Program-made: the position numbers and the translations under genes
The notes under the pieces: model-generated
The model's database searches: none
Told to the model about the DNA's origin: nothing
The model's input: the letters and a program-made list of their open reading frames with translations, nothing else
Assembly: GCF_003426735.1 (NCBI RefSeq)
Contig: NZ_QVON01000007.1
Location: 124,001-188,000 of the forward strand
Direction of reading: 5' to 3'
DNA from: Arenibacter sp. P308M17
GTDB lineage: Bacteria > Bacteroidota > Bacteroidia > Flavobacteriales > Flavobacteriaceae
Length of the DNA stretch: 64,000 bases
Shown here: positions 54,756-62,822 of the stretch, piece after piece
How positions within the stretch are numbered: the stretch's first letter is position 1
Layout of the letters: each line of letters opens with the position of its first letter

Positions 54756-55637
54756 ATGTCAAATCAATGGAAAGGAAAGTCCAGAGGTTCTGTTTTAGGC
54801 TATAAGATTTTTGTTTTTTCCATTAGGAGGCTCGGATTGGGATCGGCCTATTTTATCCTGTATTTTGTAGCCTTTTATTTTTGCTTTTTTGCCCCCCAAA
54901 GCACTAGATCAAGCTATTATTACTTCCGTAAAAGACTTAATTACGGCACCCTAAAAACTATTGTGTCCATTTATAGAAGCTACTACGTATTTGGGCAGAC
55001 CATTTTAGACAAAGTAGCAATTTCGTCTGGCCTTAGAAATAAATTCTCCTATCATTTTGATGGTATAGAAAACCTAAACGAAACCTTGGCAGATAAAAAG
55101 GGGGGGATTTTGATCAGTGCCCATTTGGGCAACTTCGAAATAGCTGAGTTTTTTCTGGACGAACTGGAAGGGAACGCCACTATCAATTTACTTACTACGG
55201 ATGCCGAGCATAAGGCCATAAAGGAATACCTTGATCGATATATTAAAAAATCATCCACCAAATTTATTATCCTACGGGAAGATATGTCCCATATCTTTGA
55301 AATGAATGCCGCCTTGGCAAAAAATGAAATAATTTGCATGACAGGGGACAGGTACGCAACAACGTCCAAGTTGATGACCTCGCCAATTTTAGGTAAAGAA
55401 GCGCTGTTTCCTTCCGGCCCTTTTTTAATGGGATCCAGATTGAACGTTCCCGTCCTTTTTGTATATGTTATGAAGGAAACCAATAAACACTATCATCTTT
55501 ATGCCAGAAAGGCCGATTTCAAGAAAAGGGATGCCGAAGGATTATTGGCCAGTTATATTAAGAGCATGGAATGGATTATAGAACAATATCCATTGCAGTG
55601 GTTCAACTATTATGATTTTTGGGGTGCAAAAAACTAA
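54756..55637 (+). CDS. LpxL-like lysophospholipid acyltransferase
   Basis: A 293-residue membrane-associated acyltransferase of the LABLAT/LpxL-HtrB group. One N-terminal hydrophobic segment (GSAYFILYFVAFYFCFFAPQ) precedes the catalytic HxxxxE in ISAHLGNFEIAEFFLDE, and CMTGDRYATTSKLM and FPSGPFLMGSRLNVPVLFVY match the substrate blocks. Members are constant in aryl polyene and flexirubin clusters and are proposed to attach the acyl chain to a lipid or to the resorcinol. It ends the first group of the cluster; 297 bp of non-coding DNA follow. Confidence 0.9.
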   Translation: MSNQWKGKSRGSVLGYKIFVFSIRRLGLGSAYFILYFVAFYFCFFAPQSTRSSYYYFRKRLNYGTLKTIVSIYRSYYVFGQTILDKVAISSGLRNKFSYHFDGIENLNETLADKKGGILISAHLGNFEIAEFFLDELEGNATINLLTTDAEHKAIKEYLDRYIKKSSTKFIILREDMSHIFEMNAALAKNEIICMTGDRYATTSKLMTSPILGKEALFPSGPFLMGSRLNVPVLFVYVMKETNKHYHLYARKADFKKRDAEGLLASYIKSMEWIIEQYPLQWFNYYDFWGAKN

Positions 55638-55934
55638 GTTCGGATATGTCGGTACTAAGTTTTGACCACCTTATCCAAGTTAGGCACCGATCCGAAATAC
55701 ATTAAAATTACATAAAAAGTCGAGTAAAAGACCTTATAGGTATTTATAAAATCTCACTATTGGAAGTATCAAAATGAATATCAACAGCTTACCTATGAAA
55801 TGAGCCATAACAAATCTTGATACCAACCGATATGTTCAATGGCAAATTCCACCCACCTGTCCGCCCGTTCCGGTACGGACGGGAACGAAGAAGTCGGACA
55901 GGTCTGACCTATAAAAAACAATGAATTTGAACAA
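55638..55934. other. Intergenic region inside the pigment cluster with two hairpins
   Basis: Holds a hairpin at 55639-55696 (TTCGGA...TCGGT with ACCGA-TCCGAA), ATGAAATGAGCcATAA at 55797 matching the dispersed repeat motif, and a strong two-tier hairpin at 55855-55903: ACCTGTCCG with CGGACAGGT, inside it a CCCGTTCC-type part. It separates the cluster into two groups and may hold a terminator or a second promoter. I see no gene. Confidence 0.55.
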
Positions 55935-56861
55935 ATGAAAGAAGTTCTTATAATCTATTACTCCCAATCCGGACAGTTGTTGGATATTGCCAAAAATTTG
56001 GCAACTACCATAGGTGGAGGGAATGTAAACATTACTTATTACAGGATAATTCCCGAAAATGATTATAAATTTCCCTGGAAACAGGATGATTTTTATGATG
56101 CCTTTCCTGAATCCTTCCTGCAAATACCCTGTAAAATAAAGCCCCCAAAGGCCGATATCCTCGAAAAGAAATATGACCTCATAATTCTAGGTTACCAGGT
56201 CTGGTATTTAACTCCCTCGATACCAATAAACTCCTTTCTGAAATCCGATTTTGCCAAAAAAATTCTTGATAAAACACCTGTAGTTACCGTTATAGCCTGT
56301 AGGAACATGTGGTTAATGGCACAGGAAAAAATGAAACGCCTACTTGTATCCTGTAATGCCAGCTTAGTGGGCAATATCGCCTTGGTAGACCAACATATAA
56401 ATCACATAAGCGTCATTACCATAGTGCATTGGATGCTGAGAGGAAAAAAGACCAGATACCTTGGTATTTTTCCCAAACCGGGCGTTTCCGACAAGGATAT
56501 AAAAGCGTCGGAAAAATTTGGGATTCCCATAAGGAAAGCACTATTGGCCAATGATTACGTCAACCTACAGGACGATTTATTAAAATTGGGCGCCGTTAAG
56601 GTAAAACCCCTGCTGATACAGACAGACATAAGGGGCAATGTATTGTTTACAAAATGGGCCAACCTTATTATAAAGAAAGGACCAGCAGCTGATCCGAAAC
56701 GAAAAAAATTGCTGGTTTTGTTCAAATATTATTTGTTATTTGCAATTTGGGTGATAGCTCCAATAGTTTTTATTGTATTTTTGGCGACTTACATACCTCG
56801 GTACAATAAAATTAAAAGGGATAAAGCATACTATTCATCCGTTAGATTAAAGAACAATTAA
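55935..56861 (+). CDS. darA: Dialkylresorcinol-condensing enzyme DarA
   Basis: Family that forms the cyclohexanedione ring of dialkylresorcinols together with the ketosynthase DarB. It is 308 residues: the flavodoxin-like start MKEVLIIYYSQSGQLLDIAK, then a Dar-specific body (PENDYKFPWKQDDFYDAFPE), LILGYQVWYLTPSIPINSFL, and a C-terminal hydrophobic helix (LLFAIWVIAPIVFIVFLATY) with a basic tail, so it is probably anchored to the membrane. darB starts within its stop (TAATG). The precise mechanism is taken from work on Dar systems. Confidence 0.93.
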   Translation: MKEVLIIYYSQSGQLLDIAKNLATTIGGGNVNITYYRIIPENDYKFPWKQDDFYDAFPESFLQIPCKIKPPKADILEKKYDLIILGYQVWYLTPSIPINSFLKSDFAKKILDKTPVVTVIACRNMWLMAQEKMKRLLVSCNASLVGNIALVDQHINHISVITIVHWMLRGKKTRYLGIFPKPGVSDKDIKASEKFGIPIRKALLANDYVNLQDDLLKLGAVKVKPLLIQTDIRGNVLFTKWANLIIKKGPAADPKRKKLLVLFKYYLLFAIWVIAPIVFIVFLATYIPRYNKIKRDKAYYSSVRLKNN

Positions 56862-57991
56862 TGAAAGACGTTTACATTACCAGGATTGCCAAGTTCTTAC
56901 CTAATGAACCTATTGAAAATGAACAAATGGAGGAAAAGTTGGGCATTATCAATGGTAAGAATTCCAAGGCCAGACGTATAGTCCTGCGGAACAACCAAAT
57001 TAAGACCAGATATTACGCCATTGACGCTGTTGGAAACATTACCCATAACAATGCCCAACTGACCAAGGAGGCCATAGAGCTGTTATGTGATGACGATTTT
57101 ACGACCAAGGACATAGAACTTCTTTCCTGTGGCACCAGTAGCCCAGATCAAATATTGCCTTCGCACGCCTCTATGGTGCACGGCTTTTTAAAAAATGGGA
57201 ATTTAGAGGTCAACTCCCCATCAGGGGCCTGTTGTTCGGGTATGAATGCCCTAAAATATGGTTTCTTGGCCGTTAAGGCGGGGCAGGTATCCAATGCGGT
57301 GTGTACGGGATCGGAAAGAACCTCAACTTGGATGAAATCCGATATTTTTGAAAATGAGGTAGCACACCTTAAAGAGTTGGAGGACAACCCTATATTGGCA
57401 TTTAACAAAGAATTTTTACGCTGGATGCTATCCGATGGTTCCGGTGCCGTATTACTCGAAAGTGAACCCAATGGCATCGCTCTAAAAATTGAATGGATGG
57501 AAGGGTATTCCTATGCCTTTGAAATGGAAACATGTATGTATGCCGGTGCCGATAAATTGGAAAATGGCCATTTAAAGCCTTGGAGCGAATACCCTGCCGA
57601 AGACTGGGCCAACAAATCTCTTTTTGCCATGAAACAGGACGTTAAGCTCCTGGGCGAAAACATATTGGTCAAAGGAGTGGACAGTCTAAAAATGGCTATG
57701 GCCAAGCACCACATCACTACCGCCGATTTTGACTATTATTTACCCCATATCTCTTCCTATTATTTTAAAGAGAATTTATACGAGGAATTGAAAAGACAAG
57801 GAGTGGAAATACCTTGGGAGAAATGGTTTATGAATTTAAGCAAGGTGGGCAACGTGGGTGCAGCCTCCATCTATGTAATGCTAGAGGAATTGGTAAGTTC
57901 GGGACAACTGAAAAAGGGAGATAAAATATTGTTGCACGTACCGGAAAGTGCCAGGTTTTCGTATTCCTATGCATACCTAACGGTCTGTTAA
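56861..57991 (+). CDS. darB: Dialkylresorcinol ketosynthase DarB (KAS III-like)
   Basis: Condensing enzyme that joins two acyl precursors in dialkylresorcinol synthesis. It is 376 residues of the FabH-like thiolase fold: C124/C125 in SPSGACCSGMNALKYG, His in YYLPHISSYYFKENL and Asn in NLSKVGNVGAASIYVML, i.e. a Cys-His-Asn triad. The N-terminal TRIAKFLPNEPIENEQME fits the DarB group rather than housekeeping FabH. The next gene begins directly after its stop codon. Confidence 0.94.
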   Translation: MKDVYITRIAKFLPNEPIENEQMEEKLGIINGKNSKARRIVLRNNQIKTRYYAIDAVGNITHNNAQLTKEAIELLCDDDFTTKDIELLSCGTSSPDQILPSHASMVHGFLKNGNLEVNSPSGACCSGMNALKYGFLAVKAGQVSNAVCTGSERTSTWMKSDIFENEVAHLKELEDNPILAFNKEFLRWMLSDGSGAVLLESEPNGIALKIEWMEGYSYAFEMETCMYAGADKLENGHLKPWSEYPAEDWANKSLFAMKQDVKLLGENILVKGVDSLKMAMAKHHITTADFDYYLPHISSYYFKENLYEELKRQGVEIPWEKWFMNLSKVGNVGAASIYVMLEELVSSGQLKKGDKILLHVPESARFSYSYAYLTVC

Positions 57992-58429
57992 ATGAATTTA
58001 TTGAAACATACAATAGACGATAAAGGGCTAATTGAAAATCTGATCCCCCAAAAAGCGCCTTTTGTAATGGTGGACAAGTTGATCCACTACTCCGAAGAAA
58101 AGGTGATTGCCGGCTTTAGGCCCACACCAAACAATTTGTTCGCCTACAATAATACATTTATGGCCGCCGGATTAATTGAACATATGGCACAGTCCGTAGC
58201 CCTTCATACAGGATATCGGTATTTCCTGAAAAATGAGCCTGCCCCAACAGGTTATATCGGAGCCATTAAATCCGCAGAAATATTGGAGTTGCCAACCATA
58301 GACCAAGAACTAATAACGACGGTCACCATTCTACACGATATTTTGGGAGTTACCTTGGTAAGGATTCAGGTAAGCTGCAACGGCAAAATTATGGCGAACA
58401 GTGAAATGAAGACCGTTTTGGCAAACTAA
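57992..58429 (+). CDS. Hotdog-fold 3-hydroxyacyl-ACP dehydratase-like protein 1
   Basis: A 145-residue hotdog protein of the FabZ/ApeP group. LIPQKAPFVMVDKLIHYSEE is the family entry, and AAGLIEHMAQSVALHTGYR holds the glutamate of the active-site helix. The catalytic His of FabZ (in GHFPxxP) has no counterpart in the stretch FRPTPNNLFAYNNTF. It starts right behind darB and precedes a second hotdog protein by 5 bp. As with the ApeI/ApeP pair in aryl polyene synthesis, the two may form one active heteromer. Confidence 0.88.
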   Translation: MNLLKHTIDDKGLIENLIPQKAPFVMVDKLIHYSEEKVIAGFRPTPNNLFAYNNTFMAAGLIEHMAQSVALHTGYRYFLKNEPAPTGYIGAIKSAEILELPTIDQELITTVTILHDILGVTLVRIQVSCNGKIMANSEMKTVLAN

Positions 58430-58434
58430 ACGTA

Positions 58435-58890
58435 GTGGATACAGCGCGTTCACATATCGATATACACAAATTTTTACCCCATAGGGCACCGATGCTCATG
58501 GTCACAAAAATAATTGATCTTAACGAGGATACGGTGACCACCGAATTTAAAGTAACCAAAGATTGTATCTTTGTAAATAACGATAGGTTTACCGAATCGG
58601 GGATTATAGAAAATGCCGCACAGTCATGCTCCGCAATTGTTGGGCAGGATTTCTTTGCGGCAGACGACCTTGAAGGGGCGGGCAATAGCATTATCGGTTT
58701 TATTAGTGGAATTAAAAAAGCCCATATTTTTTTATTGCCCAAAACAGGGGATATCCTAACTACAAAGGCCAATCTCCTTTCCAATTACAGTGCGGGAAAT
58801 TTTAGCATCTGCACTATGGAATGCAAAATATATACGGGGAAAGAATTAGTGGCAGATTGTATTTTAAATTTCTTGATACAGGAAGTTTAG
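58435..58890 (+). CDS. Hotdog-fold 3-hydroxyacyl-ACP dehydratase-like protein 2
   Basis: A 151-residue hotdog protein with HKFLPHRAPMLMVTKIIDL (the HR-P-x-L-x-V entry of FabZ), and ESGIIENAAQSCSAIVGQDF in place of the active helix. Again no His stands where FabZ has HFP (VTKDCIFVNNDRFTESG); the helix Glu is present. The start is GTG at 58435; no ATG lies before the conserved part. The gene overlaps nothing but is only 5 bp behind its twin. Confidence 0.88.
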   Translation: MDTARSHIDIHKFLPHRAPMLMVTKIIDLNEDTVTTEFKVTKDCIFVNNDRFTESGIIENAAQSCSAIVGQDFFAADDLEGAGNSIIGFISGIKKAHIFLLPKTGDILTTKANLLSNYSAGNFSICTMECKIYTGKELVADCILNFLIQEV

Positions 58891-58963
58891 TTGCATCCGC
58901 GGATCGAATATGAAATTGTATTAATAACTTTATAGGCCAGTAAACTTTGGTATATAAATTATA

Positions 58964-59377
58964 ATGACCCAAGGCATGAAAAAGAACGAAGTACCACAGG
59001 ACAAAAGCAATCTTGAGTCGGCCAATTTTAAGGAACTGTGCTATGCCGTTGATGAAAACGGAGAGTATACCACAGAATTAAGCACGGGTTGGAGCCCCAA
59101 GACCATTGCCCTGAACAATGCCATAGAGGCCTTGAACGAGCGTATTGCCGCTTCAAAACAAAGGGTAAGGGAACTTAAGGCAAGTCCCTTGGAATACTAT
59201 ATGGAACTCCATAAAATGGACCTTCCCATCCTGGCGAGCTACGTGGGGATCTGGAAATGGAGGGTTAAAAGACATTTTAGGCCTGCCGTATTCAACAACC
59301 TTAACAACAAAACATTACAAAAATATGCAGATGTCTTCGAGGTTACGATCGAAGAGCTAAAACGCACCGATCTCTAA
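58964..59377 (+). CDS. Small HTH-like protein of the pigment cluster
   Basis: A 137-residue protein of unknown function. The N-terminal half is polar with a helical coiled segment (NNAIEALNERIAASKQRVRE, about 68-87). The C-terminal half, LPILASYVGIWKWRVKRHFR then LNNKTLQKYADVFEVTIEEL, has the spacing of a Cro/C1-type HTH, whose usual end is LxxIAxxLxVsxxEL. It could be the regulator of the cluster or a partner of the BtrH-like protein that follows 3 bp later; coupling to that gene is strong. An internal ATG at residue 5 is an alternative start. Confidence 0.7.
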   Translation: MTQGMKKNEVPQDKSNLESANFKELCYAVDENGEYTTELSTGWSPKTIALNNAIEALNERIAASKQRVRELKASPLEYYMELHKMDLPILASYVGIWKWRVKRHFRPAVFNNLNNKTLQKYADVFEVTIEELKRTDL

Positions 59378-59380
59378 ACC

Positions 59381-60382
59381 ATGGAAATAGATTTTAAACA
59401 TAAGCAGGCCGCACACTGCGAGAACGGTGTTGTAGCCAACTTAATGACGTACAATGGGTTTACGGTAAGTGAACCGATGGTTTTTGGAATAGGCTCCGGG
59501 CTCTTGTTTACCTATATCCCTTTTTTAAAAGTGAACTATGCCCCCGTGGTGTCCTATAGGGCCATGCCCGGCATAATCTTTACCCGATTCGCCACAAGGG
59601 TGGGGATTAAAATAAAACGTGAAAAATTTCGAAATCCCCAAACCGCCAAGGCCAGATTGGATGAAAACCTAAAAAGGAACAATCCGGTGGGGCTTCAGGT
59701 AGGCGTTTATAACCTGCCCTATTTCCCTGACGAATATCGCTTCCATTTTAACGCCCACAATATGGTGGTCTACGGCAAAAAGGAGGGTACTTACTTAATT
59801 AGTGATCCCGTAATGGAAACCGTTACCTCGCTTACCGAAAAAGAACTGGAAAAAGTAAGGTTTGCCAAAGGTGCCTTTGCCCCTAAGGGTCATATTTACT
59901 ATCCTACGGCTTTCCCCGAAAAGTTACAGCTGGAAAAAGCCATTATTAAAGGAATAAGGCACACCTGCAGGGATATGCTGGCCCCCGTCCCCATCGTTGG
60001 GGTAAAGGGGATACGAAAAATTGCCAAACTTATTCGTAAATGGCCAAAGGCAAAGGGGATTAAAATTGCCAACCATTATTTGGGACAAATTGTGCGCATG
60101 CAGGAAGAAATAGGTACTGGAGGTGGCGGGTTCCGGTATATTTACGCCGCCTTCCTACAAGAGGTGGGAAAATTGTTGGCGAACGATCGGCTTTTGGAAC
60201 TTTCCAAAGAGATGACCTTGATAGGCGACCAATGGCGCGATTTTGCGGTAGAGGCATCGCGCATATACAAAAACAGGAGCAATAATGTGGCCGTTGACCA
60301 ATACGACCATGTAGCCACCCTTCTTGAAGATATCGCCAACAAAGAGGAAGTTTTTTTTAAAAAACTGAAAAAGGCAATATAA
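59381..60382 (+). CDS. BtrH-like acyltransferase (BtrH_N / DUF4872)
   Basis: A 333-residue protein with the fold of BtrH, the butirosin enzyme that moves an acyl group from a carrier protein to an amine. The N-terminal FKHKQAAHCENGVVANLMTY places the conserved Cys at residue 13, His in HFNAHNMVVYGKKEG with YLISDPVMETVTSL corresponds to the His-Asp of this papain-like fold, and the C-terminal 150 residues (YPTAFPEKLQLEKAIIKGIR onward) match DUF4872. Here it would take the polyene from ACP and place it on the resorcinol, giving the flexirubin ester. That role is inference; LpxL-like 54756 is the rival. Confidence 0.85.
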   Translation: MEIDFKHKQAAHCENGVVANLMTYNGFTVSEPMVFGIGSGLLFTYIPFLKVNYAPVVSYRAMPGIIFTRFATRVGIKIKREKFRNPQTAKARLDENLKRNNPVGLQVGVYNLPYFPDEYRFHFNAHNMVVYGKKEGTYLISDPVMETVTSLTEKELEKVRFAKGAFAPKGHIYYPTAFPEKLQLEKAIIKGIRHTCRDMLAPVPIVGVKGIRKIAKLIRKWPKAKGIKIANHYLGQIVRMQEEIGTGGGGFRYIYAAFLQEVGKLLANDRLLELSKEMTLIGDQWRDFAVEASRIYKNRSNNVAVDQYDHVATLLEDIANKEEVFFKKLKKAI

Positions 60383-60390
60383 GGCAGCCC

Positions 60391-61134
60391 ATGATTCAAA
60401 TATCCCATCTATCCAAAAAATATAAAAATAACGAGGAATATTCGGTAGTAGACCTCGATCTAAAAATAGCCGAAGGGGAAATTTTTGGTCTATTGGGGCC
60501 TAACGGAGCGGGAAAAACAACCCTGATCTCCATGTTGAGTTCCTTGATAAAACCTACCTCCGGGAGTTTTTCCATCAATGGACTTACCTTCCAAAAAAAT
60601 GCCAACCAACTTAAACGATCAATTGGTATAGTACCCCAGGAATATGCCCTCTACCCTACCCTTACCGCATATGAAAATTTACATTATCTGGGCAGCATGT
60701 ACGGATTAAAAGGGAAACAATTAAAGGAAAAGATCCATTCCCATCTGGAAATCTTGGGGCTGAAAAAGTTTTACAACAAAAAAGTGGATACTTTTTCCGG
60801 TGGAATGAAAAGACGTGTCAACTTAATTGCCAGCATTTTGCACGGCCCCAAAGTGTTGTTCCTGGACGAACCTACGGTTGGCGTGGACGTTCAATCCAAA
60901 AATGTAATTATGGAACATTTAAAGAAATTGAACGCCCAGGGAACCACTATCATCTATACCTCCCATCATCTGAACGAAGCCGAACAATTTTGTAGCAAGG
61001 TGGCCATCATAGACCATGGCAGGATCATCATTGAAGGGGCACCTAAAGATCTAATTTCCAAATACCCGGAATCACGTAATCTAGAAGACGTCTTCCTGAC
61101 CTTGACCGGAAAAGCCCTGAGAGATCATGCATAA
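60391..61134 (+). CDS. ABC transporter ATP-binding protein
   Basis: A 247-residue ATPase with Walker [18 protein letters not shown]-loop in IGIVPQEYALYP, signature FSGGMKRRVNLIAS, Walker B VLFLDEPTVGVDVQ and the switch His in YTSHHLNEAEQF. The subgroup is that of drug/polyketide exporters (DrrA, NodI-like). Coupled to the permease gene by an 8-bp overlap. It should power export or flipping of the pigment. Confidence 0.95.
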   Translation: MIQISHLSKKYKNNEEYSVVDLDLKIAEGEIFGLLGPNGAGKTTLISMLSSLIKPTSGSFSINGLTFQKNANQLKRSIGIVPQEYALYPTLTAYENLHYLGSMYGLKGKQLKEKIHSHLEILGLKKFYNKKVDTFSGGMKRRVNLIASILHGPKVLFLDEPTVGVDVQSKNVIMEHLKKLNAQGTTIIYTSHHLNEAEQFCSKVAIIDHGRIIIEGAPKDLISKYPESRNLEDVFLTLTGKALRDHA

Positions 61135-62395
61135 ACTTTGGGCCTCCATATATAAGGAACTACTACTCCTATTTAGGGATATTGGCGGATTGGCCATTTT
61201 ATTTGTAATGCCCCTGGTCTTGGTGGTCACCATCACCATGATCCAGGATAGTACCTTTAGGTCTATCAATGACAACAAAATTCCCATTCTATGGGTGGAC
61301 AATGATAAGGGAGAGGTCTCCAAAAGCATATACGATGGACTTGCAGCGTCCAAATCCTTTACTATTATCGACAAAAAATCGGACAGCGAAGCCAAAGAAC
61401 TTGTTTTTAAGGGCAAGTATCAATTGGCCATTGTAATTCCGCCCAACCTTAGTTCCGGGCTGGAAAAAAAAGTAAATCTAAATGTAGAAGGCCTGCTATC
61501 CAAATTTGGTTTGGAAGAGGAAAAACCACGGTCCGAAAAAGAGGATCCGGAAAAAAAAGAGGTAATACTCTATTTTGATCCCGCCACACAAATGACCTTT
61601 AAAAACTCCATAAAGAACGGGATAGACAAGATGATCTTTAAAATAGAGACCCAAACTATCTACAAGGCTTTCCAAGCCCAAATAACGGATGATGAAACCG
61701 AGGCGATTTTTGACACCGAAAGTTTTATCACCTTTAAAGAGATTAGCCCAAGTACTGGCGAAAATGAAATAATTCCAAACTCCGTACAGCACAATGTGCC
61801 GGCATGGACCCTGTTCGCCATATTTTTCATCATTGTTCCCCTGTCCATCAATATGGTCAAGGAAAAAAGTCAAGGTACCTTTGTTCGCCTAAGGACAAAC
61901 CCCGTTTCCTATCTAATAGTATTGGGAGGAAAAACAGTAGTTTACCTTGCGGTTTGTCTCATACAGTTTGGCCTGATGTTGGGAATAGGGGTTTACCTCT
62001 TGCCAACACTTGGCCTGCCCAGTCTTGAGGTCTCGGGAAAAATACCCCTATTGTTCCTTGTTGCCATATTTGCGGGACTTGCGGCCATTGGCCTTGGGTT
62101 GCTATTGGGAACGGTGGCCAGGACCCAGGAGCAATCCGCTCCCTTCGGAGCTACTTTTGTTGTTATTTTGGCCGCTTTGGGAGGGGTATGGGTGCCTGTC
62201 TTTATAATGCCTAAATTTATGCAGGCACTTTCCAATTTATCACCGATGAACTGGGGCCTAAATGCCTTTTATGATGTTTTTCTGAGAAATGTGGGCATTC
62301 TAGATGTAATCCCCGAACTTGCCCTCTTATTTCTATTTTTTGTAATAACTACCGCAATTTCCATTGCGTATAATGAAAGAAAAAATGCCGTCTAA
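61127..62395 (+). CDS. ABC-2 type permease
   Basis: A 422-residue permease. One N-terminal helix (GGLAILFVMPLVLVVTITMI) leads to a large extracytoplasmic domain (about 40-215) with a charged loop EEEKPRSEKEDPEKKE, then five C-terminal helices (from WTLFAIFFIIVPLSINMVKE to LLFLFFVITTAISIAY). FVRLRTNPVSYLIVLGGKT and GVWVPVFIMPKFMQALSNLS are ABC2_membrane signatures. It forms one unit with the ATPase; the substrate is probably the flexirubin or an intermediate. Confidence 0.93.
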   Translation: MHKLWASIYKELLLLFRDIGGLAILFVMPLVLVVTITMIQDSTFRSINDNKIPILWVDNDKGEVSKSIYDGLAASKSFTIIDKKSDSEAKELVFKGKYQLAIVIPPNLSSGLEKKVNLNVEGLLSKFGLEEEKPRSEKEDPEKKEVILYFDPATQMTFKNSIKNGIDKMIFKIETQTIYKAFQAQITDDETEAIFDTESFITFKEISPSTGENEIIPNSVQHNVPAWTLFAIFFIIVPLSINMVKEKSQGTFVRLRTNPVSYLIVLGGKTVVYLAVCLIQFGLMLGIGVYLLPTLGLPSLEVSGKIPLLFLVAIFAGLAAIGLGLLLGTVARTQEQSAPFGATFVVILAALGGVWVPVFIMPKFMQALSNLSPMNWGLNAFYDVFLRNVGILDVIPELALLFLFFVITTAISIAYNERKNAV

Positions 62396-62822
62396 AAACA
62401 GATCAGAGATTAGCTTCACTAGTGAAATTAGGGTTCGCTTTGCAGAAACGGACCCATTGGGCATTGTATGGCACGGTAATTATATCCAATATTTTGAAGA
62501 TGGTAGGGAAGCCTTTGGCAGACACCACGGAATTGCCTATTTGGATCATAAGGCGGCAGGCTACACTACCCCCATCGTTAAATCCACTTGTGAACACAAA
62601 CTTCCTTTGCGCTACGGTGATGTGGCCACGATAAAAACAATTTTTGTAGATTCCCCGGCCGCAAAAATGGTTTTTAAATACGAAATTTATGATCCCCAAA
62701 ACAAATTGGTCTGTACCGGGGAGACCATACAGGTTTTTGTAGAGGACGATGGCGGTCTATCCCTGACCATGCCTACATTTTTTTTGAAATGGAAACAAAA
62801 AGTTGGATTATTGAATGAATAG
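62373..62822 (+). CDS. Acyl-CoA/ACP thioesterase (4HBT hotdog)
   Basis: A 149-residue hotdog thioesterase. EIRVRFAETDPLGIVWHGNY contains the catalytic Asp of the 4-hydroxybenzoyl-CoA thioesterase family, with YIQYFEDGREAFGRHHGI following. I start at the ATG 62373; the frame runs three codons back to a TTG and another ATG lies at 62385. It overlaps the permease gene by 23 bp and the next KAS by 8 bp. By analogy with ApeK it would unload or proof-read acyl chains on the carrier. Confidence 0.9.
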   Translation: MKEKMPSKNRSEISFTSEIRVRFAETDPLGIVWHGNYIQYFEDGREAFGRHHGIAYLDHKAAGYTTPIVKSTCEHKLPLRYGDVATIKTIFVDSPAAKMVFKYEIYDPQNKLVCTGETIQVFVEDDGGLSLTMPTFFLKWKQKVGLLNE

